Positions 6,687 to 14,101 of a DNA stretch of 24,783 bases are shown here, piece by piece. The translations under genes were made by a program, and so were the position numbers. The notes beneath the pieces are model-generated. The model made no database searches. It worked only from the letters and a program-made list of their open reading frames with translations, and was not told the origin of the DNA. The stretch's first letter is position 1. Each line of letters begins with the position of its first letter. The DNA lies in the NCBI GenBank assembly GCA_900549235.1, contig URNT01000045.1, positions 1 to 24,783 on the forward strand. The letters run 5' to 3'. This DNA is from an uncultured Clostridium sp. Lineage in GTDB: Bacteria; Bacillota; Clostridia; Lachnospirales; Lachnospiraceae.

Positions 6687-8048
6687 ATGAGCACTTGGTA
6701 TGAGAAGGGCGTTTTCTATCATATGTACCCCCTGGGCATGACAGGAGCACCCAAGCACAATGACGCGGCAGAGGTGACAGACCGTTTTAAGGAGCTTGAC
6801 CAGTGGATCCCCCACATCCGGGATCTGGGCTGCAGCGCCGTATACATAGGCCCGCTTTTCGAATCCACCAGCCATGGCTATGACACCAGGGATTACAGGC
6901 TGGTAGACCACCGCCTGGGAGACAATGAAAGCTTTAAAGCCTTCGTAGAGCTGTGCCACCAGGCCGGGATCCGGGTAGTGGTAGACGGCGTATTCAACCA
7001 CACTGGCCGCGAATTTTTTGCCTTTAAGGACATTCAGGATAAAAAATGGGACTCTGCCTACAAGGATTGGTACAGAGGGGTAAATTTCGGCTGGCAGAGC
7101 CCCTGCGGGGATCCCTTTGGCTATGATGCCTGGCAGGGGCATTTTGAGCTCCCCTGTCTGAACCTGCAGAATCCAGAGGTAAAGCAGTACCTCTTTGACG
7201 TGATTCGCTTCTGGGTCCAGGAATTTAACATCGACGGCATCCGCCTGGACTGTGCCAATGTCCTTGACTTCGGCTTTATGAAGGATCTGCGCCGGGAAAC
7301 AGAGTCCATGAAGGAGGATTTCTGGCTCATGGGCGAGGTAATCCATGGGGATTACAGCCGCTGGGCCAACCCGGAGATGCTTCATTCTGTTACCAACTAT
7401 GAGCTGCACAAAAGCCTGTATTCCGGCTTCAACGACCACAATTTCTTTGAGATCGCTCACAATGTGCGCCGTCTGGAAGCCATTGGACGCCAGCTTTATA
7501 CCTTTGTTGACAACCATGACGAGGACCGGATCGCCAGCAAGCTCAGGAAAAAGGAGCACCTGCTGCCAGTTTATCTGTGCCTGATGACCCTTCCCGGCAT
7601 TCCCTCCATCTATTACGGCGGCGAGTGGGGCATAGAGGGGGAAAGAACCCGTACCTGCGACGATATGCTCCGTCCGGCTATTCACATTGAAGACGCGGAA
7701 AAGCTGCACTGTGGGCTTACTGACGCGCTGGCAGCTCTGGGACAGCTCCACGGAGCCCATGACGCCTTCCACAACGGCCGCTACCAGGAACTGCTGCTTA
7801 CCAACCGCCAGTACGCCTTCGCGAGACACGGAACAGCTTCTGTGATGATCACTGCTGTAAACAATGATGATCAGGATGCTGACCTGTTCATCCCCGTACC
7901 AGTCCAGGCCAGGGAGACGGTCATGGTGTTTGACGGCAGCACACTGACAGAGGAGGATTCTCCTGCTGTTCCCATCGAGAACGGAAAGCTCCACATTACA
8001 TTAAAGGGCAACCGGGGGGCTGTCCTTATGATTAAGGGGGATAACTGA
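6687..8048 (+). CDS. GH13 alpha-amylase family enzyme, intracellular
   Basis: A 453-residue glycoside hydrolase of the GH13 clan with no signal peptide, so it should act on alpha-glucans in the cytoplasm. The conserved regions are intact: region I VVVDGVFNH (about 97-105), region II DGIRLDCAN with nucleophile D188, region III WLMGEVIHG with acid/base E217, and region IV FVDNHDEDR with D278. A beta-sheet C-terminal domain follows (about 370-453). No CBM precedes the barrel, which begins right at the N terminus (WYEKGVFYHMYPLG). AAGGAG lies 8 bases before ATG 6687. The stop is 1 base before the glgB start, so the two are almost certainly co-translated. Exact specificity (alpha-amylase, neopullulanase or maltodextrin-acting) cannot be told from sequence alone. 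Confidence 0.85.
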   Translation: MSTWYEKGVFYHMYPLGMTGAPKHNDAAEVTDRFKELDQWIPHIRDLGCSAVYIGPLFESTSHGYDTRDYRLVDHRLGDNESFKAFVELCHQAGIRVVVDGVFNHTGREFFAFKDIQDKKWDSAYKDWYRGVNFGWQSPCGDPFGYDAWQGHFELPCLNLQNPEVKQYLFDVIRFWVQEFNIDGIRLDCANVLDFGFMKDLRRETESMKEDFWLMGEVIHGDYSRWANPEMLHSVTNYELHKSLYSGFNDHNFFEIAHNVRRLEAIGRQLYTFVDNHDEDRIASKLRKKEHLLPVYLCLMTLPGIPSIYYGGEWGIEGERTRTCDDMLRPAIHIEDAEKLHCGLTDALAALGQLHGAHDAFHNGRYQELLLTNRQYAFARHGTASVMITAVNNDDQDADLFIPVPVQARETVMVFDGSTLTEEDSPAVPIENGKLHITLKGNRGAVLMIKGDN

Positions 8049-8049
8049 T

Positions 8050-9996
8050 ATGACAGTGCGCAAAAAAACATCTGAGGCTGCTCCTAAGACCTCAAAGAAG
8101 AAAAAAACGGCTCTTACCGGCTTTATATCCGACTTAGACTGCTACCTGTTCGGCGCCGGAACTCATTATGACATCTACAAAAAGCTGGGGGCGCATCCTA
8201 AAACCTACCAGGGAAAGGAAGGCATCTATTTTGCCGTATGGGCGCCCCATGCGGCCCAGGTAAACCTGGTGGGCGATTTTAACGGCTGGAACCCGGAAGC
8301 CAATCCCATGCGCCGGATCTCCGACTCCGGCATCTGGGAATATTTCAACCCCGGCATGAAAACAGGAGAGCTTTACAAGTTTGCCATTACCACGGACACC
8401 GGAAAGATTCTTTATAAAGCAGATCCCTTTGCCTTCAGTGCCGAGTACCGCCCCGGCACGGCTTCCGTTACAGCGGATATTGAAAATTTCAAATGGACGG
8501 ATAGGACCTGGATCGAGAAGCGCACCCAGGCAGATGTGCAGAAGCAGCCCATGAGCATCTATGAGGTGCACCTGGGATCCTGGCGCAAAAAGGACCGGCC
8601 GGAAAAGGACGGCTGCTATACATATATCGAGGCGGCCCATGAGCTGGCAGCCTATGTAAAGGACATGGGCTATACCCACGTGGAGCTGATGGGCATTGCG
8701 GAGCATCCCTATGACGGCTCCTGGGGCTACCAGGTGACCGGATATTTTGCTCCCACCTCCCGTTACGGTGCGCCAAAGGACTTCATGTATTTTGTAAACT
8801 ATCTCCACCGTCACGGTATCGGCGTGATCCTGGACTGGGTGCCCGCCCATTTCCCCAAAGATGCCCACGGACTGGCTGATTTTGACGGACAGCCCCTTTA
8901 CGAATACGCGGATCCCAGAAAGGGCGAACATCCTGACTGGGGCACCAAGGTATTTGACTACGGCAAAAATGAGGTAAAGGATTTCCTTATCAGCAACGCC
9001 CTCTACTGGGTGGAGCAGTACCATGTGGACGGCCTTCGTGTTGACGCAGTGGCTTCCATGCTGTACCTGGATTACGGACGCCAGGAAGGCCAGTGGGCAG
9101 CCAATGAATACGGCGGCAACCAGAACCTGGAGGCCGTCGAGTTCTTCAAGCATCTGAACACCGTTGTCCAGGGGCGCAACCACGGAACTATGATGATCGC
9201 TGAGGAATCCACCGCCTGGCCCAAGGTTACAGCCCACCCCGAAGAGGACGGCCTGGGCTTTGCCTTCAAATGGAACATGGGCTGGATGCATGACTTCCTT
9301 GAATACATGAAGCTGGATCCCTATTTCCGCAAATACAACCATAACCGCATGACCTTCGGCCTTACTTATTTTACCAGTGAGAATTACATTCTCGTCCTCT
9401 CCCACGACGAGGTGGTTCATCTGAAATGCTCCATGATCAACAAGATGCCGGGCCTTGGGGAGGATAAATTTTCTAACCTGAAGGCCGGCTACACCTTTAT
9501 GATGGGCCATCCCGGCAAAAAGCTGCTGTTTATGGGACAGGATTTCGGCCAGTGGCACGAGTGGGATGAAAAGGTGTCTCTGGACTGGTATCTGACCGAT
9601 GAGGAAAGCCATAAGAGCCTTCAGAATTATGTGCGGGATCTTCTCCACCTTTATAAAAAATATCCCGCCCTCTGCCGCCAGGACAACGATTGGAACGGTT
9701 TCCAGTGGATCAATGCCAATGACGGCGACCGGAGTATCTTCAGCTTTATTCGCCGCGATGAAACCGGAAGGAAAAGCCTTCTTTTTGTTATTAATTTCAC
9801 ACCTGTAGAACGTCCGGACTACCGGGTGGGCGTACCGAAAAAGGGGAAATTCACCCTCCTCTTAGACCAGAGCCACGGCGCTTATAAAACCAGTGAAATG
9901 CCAGGCTATCTCTCTATTAAGAGCGAATGTGACGGCCAGCCCTACTCCTTTTCCTACCCTCTTCCAGCCTACGGCACTGCTGTATTCCGTTTCTGA
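8050..9996 (+). CDS. glgB: 1,4-alpha-glucan branching enzyme
   Basis: Transfers alpha-1,4 chains to make alpha-1,6 branches in glycogen. The 648 residues are normal for bacterial GlgB. A Lys-rich N-terminal tail (about 1-22) precedes a CBM48 domain (GIYFAVWAPHAAQVNLVGDF, about 58-77, then NGWNP). The GH13_9 catalytic barrel has MSIYEVHLGSW, ELMGIAEHPYDGSWGYQ, nucleophile D332 (DGLRVDAVASMLYLDY), acid E385 (MIAEESTAWP) and D453 (LSHDEVVH). A C-terminal beta domain ends the protein. It starts 1 base after the upstream GH13 gene. No glgC, glgA or glgP is present here, so the rest of glycogen synthesis must be encoded elsewhere. Confidence 0.95.
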   Translation: MTVRKKTSEAAPKTSKKKKTALTGFISDLDCYLFGAGTHYDIYKKLGAHPKTYQGKEGIYFAVWAPHAAQVNLVGDFNGWNPEANPMRRISDSGIWEYFNPGMKTGELYKFAITTDTGKILYKADPFAFSAEYRPGTASVTADIENFKWTDRTWIEKRTQADVQKQPMSIYEVHLGSWRKKDRPEKDGCYTYIEAAHELAAYVKDMGYTHVELMGIAEHPYDGSWGYQVTGYFAPTSRYGAPKDFMYFVNYLHRHGIGVILDWVPAHFPKDAHGLADFDGQPLYEYADPRKGEHPDWGTKVFDYGKNEVKDFLISNALYWVEQYHVDGLRVDAVASMLYLDYGRQEGQWAANEYGGNQNLEAVEFFKHLNTVVQGRNHGTMMIAEESTAWPKVTAHPEEDGLGFAFKWNMGWMHDFLEYMKLDPYFRKYNHNRMTFGLTYFTSENYILVLSHDEVVHLKCSMINKMPGLGEDKFSNLKAGYTFMMGHPGKKLLFMGQDFGQWHEWDEKVSLDWYLTDEESHKSLQNYVRDLLHLYKKYPALCRQDNDWNGFQWINANDGDRSIFSFIRRDETGRKSLLFVINFTPVERPDYRVGVPKKGKFTLLLDQSHGAYKTSEMPGYLSIKSECDGQPYSFSYPLPAYGTAVFRF

Positions 9997-10034
9997 TCCC
10001 GAAGAGCTTATAAGGAAAATTTTTACAGATAAAG

Positions 10035-10080
10035 CCAAAAGTACGTTAAAAATTTATCAAATTGGGTATGTACTTTTTGG
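10035..10080 (+). repeat. Inverted repeat between glgB and the kinase gene
   Basis: Arms CCAAAAGTAC (10035-10044) and GTACTTTTTGG (10070-10080) are complementary except for one bulged T, with a 25-base AT-rich loop. It lies 38 bases after the glgB stop. The T run inside the right arm makes it a possible weak glgB terminator; a protein-binding site is equally possible. Confidence 0.35.
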
Positions 10081-10105
10081 ACGGGTTGTAGTAGAATAAA
10101 GGCAG

Positions 10106-10126
10106 TGCGATGGCAACCCCGTCGCA
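10106..10126 (+). other. Leader stem-loop before the kinase gene
   Basis: TGCGATGG (10106-10113) pairs with CCGTCGCA (10119-10126) across a CAACC loop: an 8-bp, GC-rich stem with one G-U pair, 35 bases before the start codon at 10162. A weak -10-like TAGAAT at 10092-10097 would place the stem at the very 5' end of a transcript, where such hairpins protect mRNA from decay. Confidence 0.35.
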
Positions 10127-10161
10127 GCACCGTTTATAATGTGTGGAAGGAGAGTATAATT

Positions 10162-10911
10162 ATGGCAAAACAATTAATTTCCAGCAGCGAAAAGAAATCC
10201 GTCTATCGTGACGGAAACACTGCCATCAAGGAATTCTGCGAGGGATTTCCAAAAGCCGAGGTTCTCAACGAAGCGTTATGCAACGCCCGTGTAGAGGACA
10301 TCGAGCCCCTCAACGTTCCTAAGGTTCTGGGGGTAACAGTAGTAGACGGTAAATGGTCCATTATCAAGGAGTTTGTGGAAGGCAAGACCTTAGAGCAGCT
10401 GATGGATGAGAATCCTGACAAGGTCGGCGAATATATGGAGCAGATGGTAGATCTTCATCTTCTGATCCACGCTCAGGCATGCCCCCTCCTTAACAAGTTA
10501 AAGGAAAAGACCATCCGCGCTCTCAAATCCGAAGAGCAGTTAGATGACAGCATGCGTTATGAACTTCTGACCAGACTGGACGGAATGCCCAAACATACCA
10601 AGCTCTGCCACGGCGATTTCTGCCCCTCCAACATTATTGTTGGGGACGATGGAAAATGGTACGTCATTGACTGGGTTCATGCTTCCCAGGGCAATGCAAG
10701 TGCCGATGTAGCAAGAACATACCTTCTGCTCAGCTTAAAGGACAAGAAAAAAGCCGAGATGTACATGGATCTGTTCTGTGAAAAGACAGGTACAGAAAAG
10801 CGCTATGTACAGGGCTGGCTTCCTGTTGTAGCTGCTGCGCAGCTGGCTTACAAGCGTCCTGAGGAAAAGGAACTGCTGGAGAGCTGGATTAACGTATTTG
10901 AGTATCAATAA
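10162..10911 (+). CDS. APH/choline-kinase-fold phosphotransferase-like protein
   Basis: A protein of about 249 residues with the aminoglycoside-phosphotransferase/choline-kinase fold. The N lobe contains an ATP-site-like SVYRDGNTAIKEF and the hinge segment WSIIKEFVEGKTLEQLM. The C lobe has the catalytic loop LCHGDFCPSNIIV (His-Gly-Asp...Asn) and the metal-binding YVIDWVHAS, where IDW matches the family. ATG 10162 has AAGGAG 9 bases upstream; a longer frame from 10105 lacks a ribosome site and would include the leader hairpin. The substrate is unknown: the fold is used for sugars, choline, amino compounds and drugs, so nothing here supports calling it a resistance gene. It is co-oriented with glgB, 165 bases downstream, and ends at a bidirectional terminator. 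Confidence 0.75.
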   Translation: MAKQLISSSEKKSVYRDGNTAIKEFCEGFPKAEVLNEALCNARVEDIEPLNVPKVLGVTVVDGKWSIIKEFVEGKTLEQLMDENPDKVGEYMEQMVDLHLLIHAQACPLLNKLKEKTIRALKSEEQLDDSMRYELLTRLDGMPKHTKLCHGDFCPSNIIVGDDGKWYVIDWVHASQGNASADVARTYLLLSLKDKKKAEMYMDLFCEKTGTEKRYVQGWLPVVAAAQLAYKRPEEKELLESWINVFEYQ

Positions 10912-10940
10912 AATCTGCTTACACATTATGAAAAGGTTCA

Positions 10941-10977
10941 GAAAAAGCCCCCGGGATTATTCTCCGGGGGCTTTTTC
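10941..10977. terminator. Bidirectional Rho-independent terminator
   Basis: A perfect 14-bp stem, GAAAAAGCCCCCGG (10941-10954) with CCGGGGGCTTTTTC (10964-10977), and a 9-base loop. It has A and T runs on both sides, so it can stop the kinase transcript (+) and the histidine kinase transcript (-). The right arm lies inside the last codons of the histidine kinase, whose TAA (10957-10959) sits in the loop. Confidence 0.9.
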
Positions 10978-13314
10978 TTCGGGTTCCTGAACCTCTGCTT
11001 CCCTGCGCACCACCTTTCGCTCCAGTGGGAAGGATACAAGGGCCTTAAACAGGTCTCCGTCTATGTTTACCTGGAACACGCCATTTTGAAGCTGCGTCAG
11101 GCTTTGGGCGATGGACAGCCCCAGGCCGCTTCCCTCTGTGGTTCTGGCCACATCGCCCCGGACGAATCTCTGGGTCAGCTCATCCGGGCTGATGTTCAGG
11201 GGGTTTTCCGATACATTTTTAATGGTAAATACGGCACAGCCATCCTGCTCTCTCAGATCCACATAGACCCGGCTGTGCTCCATGGCATATTTCACCGCAT
11301 TGGTGTAAAGGTTTTCAAGGACACGCCACAGTCTCCGGCCGTCAGCCCGGATGATCAGCGCCTCCTCCGGAAGCTCAGACACCAGCTCCAGGCGCCGCAT
11401 GGCAAAACGTTCCTCAAACTCACCATTGGTCTGGTGAACCAGCTCTACGATATTGATGTCGGAAACCTCCAGCTTCATATTGCCGGAACTGGCCTTGGAG
11501 GCCTCTACCAGGTCCTCAGTCAGGGTTTTCAGACGCTGGGACTTCTGATCCAGCACCTCTAAGTAGGCGGCGATCTTTGGATTTCCGATCTTCTCCCGTT
11601 TCAGCAGATCCACATAGTTGATAATGGATGTGAGGGGAGTTTTTATATCATGGGATACGTTGGTGATCAGATCTGCCTTCAGCCGCTCGCTTTTCACCTG
11701 CTCCTTCAAGGCACTTGCCAGACCCAGACTGATATTGTTAATATGCTCACCCATGGTCTGTTCTTTGCCGGTGAGCTGTTTTGTATCAATGTGGTATTCG
11801 GTATCTCCCTTGGAAATGCTGCTGATAGCATTGTCCAGAAGATCCCTCTGTACTGCCTTTTTAAACATCTGATGAAAGGTCCAGCCGTCCACTCCGATCA
11901 GCAGAAGGATCGCCGCATAAAACAGGATCTGATAGCTGAGCTTCTCTCCCTTTGCGACAAACAGGAACAAAATACCCCACATCATCACCGCATTGAAGCC
12001 TAAAAACATCAGGAAGCAGAAGCAGGTGCCTGCCGCATAGGCCGCCCGGCCCACATAGGAGCTGGAGGCATTGATCGCACGTTTCACAATGCTTCTGCTC
12101 CACAAAGTCCTGGCCTTGTAGCGGCGGACCATGGCAAATACGCACAGCATGGTACTGGCGTAGATGATCACCAGTTTAATGATCTTATTGCAGTAGGGCC
12201 ATTGCTCCTCCATAAGAAACAGGCTCATAAGCCGTATGCCTACATAGCGCCCGAAGTAAAGGAACACCGCTGTAGCCACCGCCCACAAAAGCACGCAGAT
12301 CTCCGTATAAATCTCGTCAATGGGGTGAAGCCGTATCTCATCACTTCCCTCTGTCACATGACCTGACAGGATCAGAAGGCCCGCCAGAGTAGCCATAGCG
12401 CCGATTACGCCCAGGATCACACCGCCCATTCCGCAGATAAACAGATCCCTGGCCTGCTTAAACTCAGCCGCCTCCCTGGAATAAAAGTCTGTATTGGGGT
12501 AGGAGGTATCCACCGCCAGCACGATATAATTCTTATCGTTGTCATTGGGATTCCAGATCTCAAGGAGGGGGGCACAGTTTACAGGAACTGACGCAAGATT
12601 GCTGTCGATCTTAATGCTGTCGCCCCGGATATACAGGTATTTTCCCATTGCCTTAAGGGCATCAACAGTATGGTCCACATCATTTGCAAACACCTCTTTA
12701 TTTCCTTCATTATCCTCATATTCGATCCGGAAATGGAGGTTAGTCTGCTTTTCTATGTAATTATAATAAATCTTATAATAGGCTCCCAGATTGTTCAGGA
12801 TGTCAAGAGCCAGCTCCTCCTTGGTCATGCGGGTTTCCAGATTTTCCACATTCAGTTCTGGATTGTAGCTCTGGAAATTCACTGTCAGCTCCTCTACCGT
12901 ATCCGGATCGTCATCTTCCATGGACATAGGAACCCCTGCCACCTCAAAATTTTCGTCCAGATAATATCCCCTGGTCTTTGCATAGCTTACGATCTGCTCC
13001 AGGGTGTAGGTCTCCTCCACATCCGGCCCGTTGGTGATGCCTACGATCTTCTTGCTCATATCCAGCCTGCCGTCTGTCTCAAACATCCCACGGTAGCCCA
13101 CATAGGTAAATATACTGTCAATATCCTTGGTCAGCTGGTCGCAGAAGGCCTGGGAATCCTCATAGGCGGAATCGTAGATCCACCGGATCCCCTTTCCATA
13201 ATTGGCGTTCAGGTACATGACGCTGCTTCCAAGAACAGTCATGGCCACGAAAATGATATGAAGGATGGTCAGGAGGAATTTCTTCCTCTGAAATCTGATT
13301 CTGGCTTTATCCAT
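10957..13314 (-). CDS. Multi-pass sensor histidine kinase
   Basis: A protein of about 785 residues from ATG 13314 (AGGTGG just upstream, 8 bases after the regulator's stop). An N-terminal membrane segment (FLLTILHIIFVAMTVLG) is followed by an extracytoplasmic region of about 250 residues, then about five more membrane segments (roughly 295-475). The cytoplasmic part has a HAMP-like linker (ISSISKGDTEYHID), the HisKA box LITNVSHDIKTPLTSIINYV with phospho-acceptor His about 555, the N box ENLYTNAVKYAM and the G box EGSGLGLSIAQSL. A charged tail (EVQEPEEKAPGE) ends the protein. The sensor region is unrecognised. It pairs with the adjacent OmpR-type regulator and lies downstream of a wall-hydrolase lipoprotein, so envelope sensing is a fair inference. 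The 3' end overlaps the terminator at 10941-10977. Confidence 0.88.
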   Translation of the reverse strand: MDKARIRFQRKKFLLTILHIIFVAMTVLGSSVMYLNANYGKGIRWIYDSAYEDSQAFCDQLTKDIDSIFTYVGYRGMFETDGRLDMSKKIVGITNGPDVEETYTLEQIVSYAKTRGYYLDENFEVAGVPMSMEDDDPDTVEELTVNFQSYNPELNVENLETRMTKEELALDILNNLGAYYKIYYNYIEKQTNLHFRIEYEDNEGNKEVFANDVDHTVDALKAMGKYLYIRGDSIKIDSNLASVPVNCAPLLEIWNPNDNDKNYIVLAVDTSYPNTDFYSREAAEFKQARDLFICGMGGVILGVIGAMATLAGLLILSGHVTEGSDEIRLHPIDEIYTEICVLLWAVATAVFLYFGRYVGIRLMSLFLMEEQWPYCNKIIKLVIIYASTMLCVFAMVRRYKARTLWSRSIVKRAINASSSYVGRAAYAAGTCFCFLMFLGFNAVMMWGILFLFVAKGEKLSYQILFYAAILLLIGVDGWTFHQMFKKAVQRDLLDNAISSISKGDTEYHIDTKQLTGKEQTMGEHINNISLGLASALKEQVKSERLKADLITNVSHDIKTPLTSIINYVDLLKREKIGNPKIAAYLEVLDQKSQRLKTLTEDLVEASKASSGNMKLEVSDINIVELVHQTNGEFEERFAMRRLELVSELPEEALIIRADGRRLWRVLENLYTNAVKYAMEHSRVYVDLREQDGCAVFTIKNVSENPLNISPDELTQRFVRGDVARTTEGSGLGLSIAQSLTQLQNGVFQVNIDGDLFKALVSFPLERKVVRREAEVQEPEEKAPGE

Positions 13315-13322
13315 AAAACCAC

Positions 13323-14018
13323 CTACTGCTTTTCTATCTTGTAGCCTACGCCCCATACCACCTTAAGGTACTTGGGCTCCCTGGGGTTGATCTCGATCTT
13401 CTCGCGGATATGGCGGATGTGGACTGCTACTGTATTGTCCGCGCCGATGGCCTCCTCATTCCAGATCTGCTCGTAGATCTCGTCGATCGAAAACACCTTT
13501 CCTGCGTTCTTTACAAGCAGAAGAAGGATGTTGTACTCAATAGGCGTCAGCTTAATAGGATCTCCGTCTACAGTCACTTCCTTGTTGTCATCATTGATCT
13601 GAAGGCCGCCGCATTTGTAGACCTGGCCCTCCGACTGCTGGGTCAGGTTCCCCAGCTGGGTGTAGCGCCGCAGCTGGGACTTTACCCTGGCTACCAGCTC
13701 CAGAGGGTTAAATGGCTTTGTTATGTAATCATCAGCCCCGATGTTCAGGCCCAGAATCTTATCCGCGTCCTCGGATTTGGCAGACAGGATAATAATGGGA
13801 ATGCTGCTGGTCTCCCTTACCTTCAAGGTGGTGCGGATGCCGTCCAGCCCCGGCATCATCACATCCACGATCAGAAGGTCTGCTTCCTGTTTCTCCAGAT
13901 ACTCCAGTACCTCGTAACCGTCATAGGCTTTAATCACCTTGAATCCCTCTCCGGTCAGGTAAATATCGATGGCTTCAACGATCTGTTTATCATCATCACA
14001 TACAAGAATTGTCTGCAT
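13323..14018 (-). CDS. OmpR/PhoB-family response regulator
   Basis: A 231-residue two-component regulator. The receiver domain (about 1-118) shows the acidic pocket CDDD at 7-10, phospho-acceptor D52 in LLIVDVMMPGLDG, conserved Ser/Thr in IIILSAKS and K101 in DYITKPF. The C-terminal winged helix (about 135-231) has LTPIEYNILLLLVKNAGKVF, then DEIYEQIWNEEAIGADNTVA and VHIRHIREKIE, the PhoB/OmpR DNA-binding pattern. ATG 14018 is preceded by AAAGG 11 bases upstream. The kinase starts 8 bases after its stop, so the two are co-translated. The 50-base gap to the upstream lipoprotein gene holds a terminator and an alternative hairpin, so expression may be attenuated. Confidence 0.92.
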   Translation of the reverse strand: MQTILVCDDDKQIVEAIDIYLTGEGFKVIKAYDGYEVLEYLEKQEADLLIVDVMMPGLDGIRTTLKVRETSSIPIIILSAKSEDADKILGLNIGADDYITKPFNPLELVARVKSQLRRYTQLGNLTQQSEGQVYKCGGLQINDDNKEVTVDGDPIKLTPIEYNILLLLVKNAGKVFSIDEIYEQIWNEEAIGADNTVAVHIRHIREKIEINPREPKYLKVVWGVGYKIEKQ

Positions 14019-14021
14019 TGA

Positions 14022-14055
14022 GTTATTTTCCTTTCTTTTTCTGACTTAAAATAAC
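14022..14055 (-). promoter_or_regulatory. Possible anti-terminator/ribosome-site hairpin ahead of the regulator gene
   Basis: On the minus strand GTTATTTT (14055-14048) can pair with AAAATAAC (14029-14022), an 8-bp perfect match with an 18-base loop, directly before the response regulator start at 14018. The upstream arm is the same sequence that forms the downstream arm of the terminator at 14050-14101, so the two structures exclude each other. The ribosome site AAAGG lies in the loop, next to the stem. A switching role is inference. Confidence 0.35.
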
Positions 14056-14101
14056 TTCGCTGCGCATCTTAGAAAATCCTCCACGCGCAGATAAAGTTAT
14101 T
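14050..14101 (-). terminator. Terminator-like hairpin at the end of the NlpC/P60 gene
   Basis: On the minus strand AATAACTT, then CTGCGC, pair with GCGCAG, then AAGTTATT (8 bp and 6 bp separated by a small internal loop), with a 19-base apical loop and a short TTTT after. The lipoprotein stop codon (14069-14071) is inside the loop. The T run is short, so readthrough into the two-component genes is likely. Confidence 0.5.

Noticed and set aside
6651..7994. Long open frame (447 codons) on the minus strand opposite the GH13 gene
   Set aside because: The plus-strand protein has all GH13 catalytic motifs, a ribosome site and operon spacing. The antisense frame shows no family features and is a by-product of codon bias.
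8134..9648. Long open frame (504 codons) on the minus strand opposite glgB
   Set aside because: glgB is unmistakable on the plus strand. The antisense translation has no recognisable domain and no ribosome site I could find.
10162..10911. Aminoglycoside resistance gene
   Set aside because: Only the general kinase fold is visible. There is no match I recognise to a resistance enzyme and the chromosomal glgB context gives no support.
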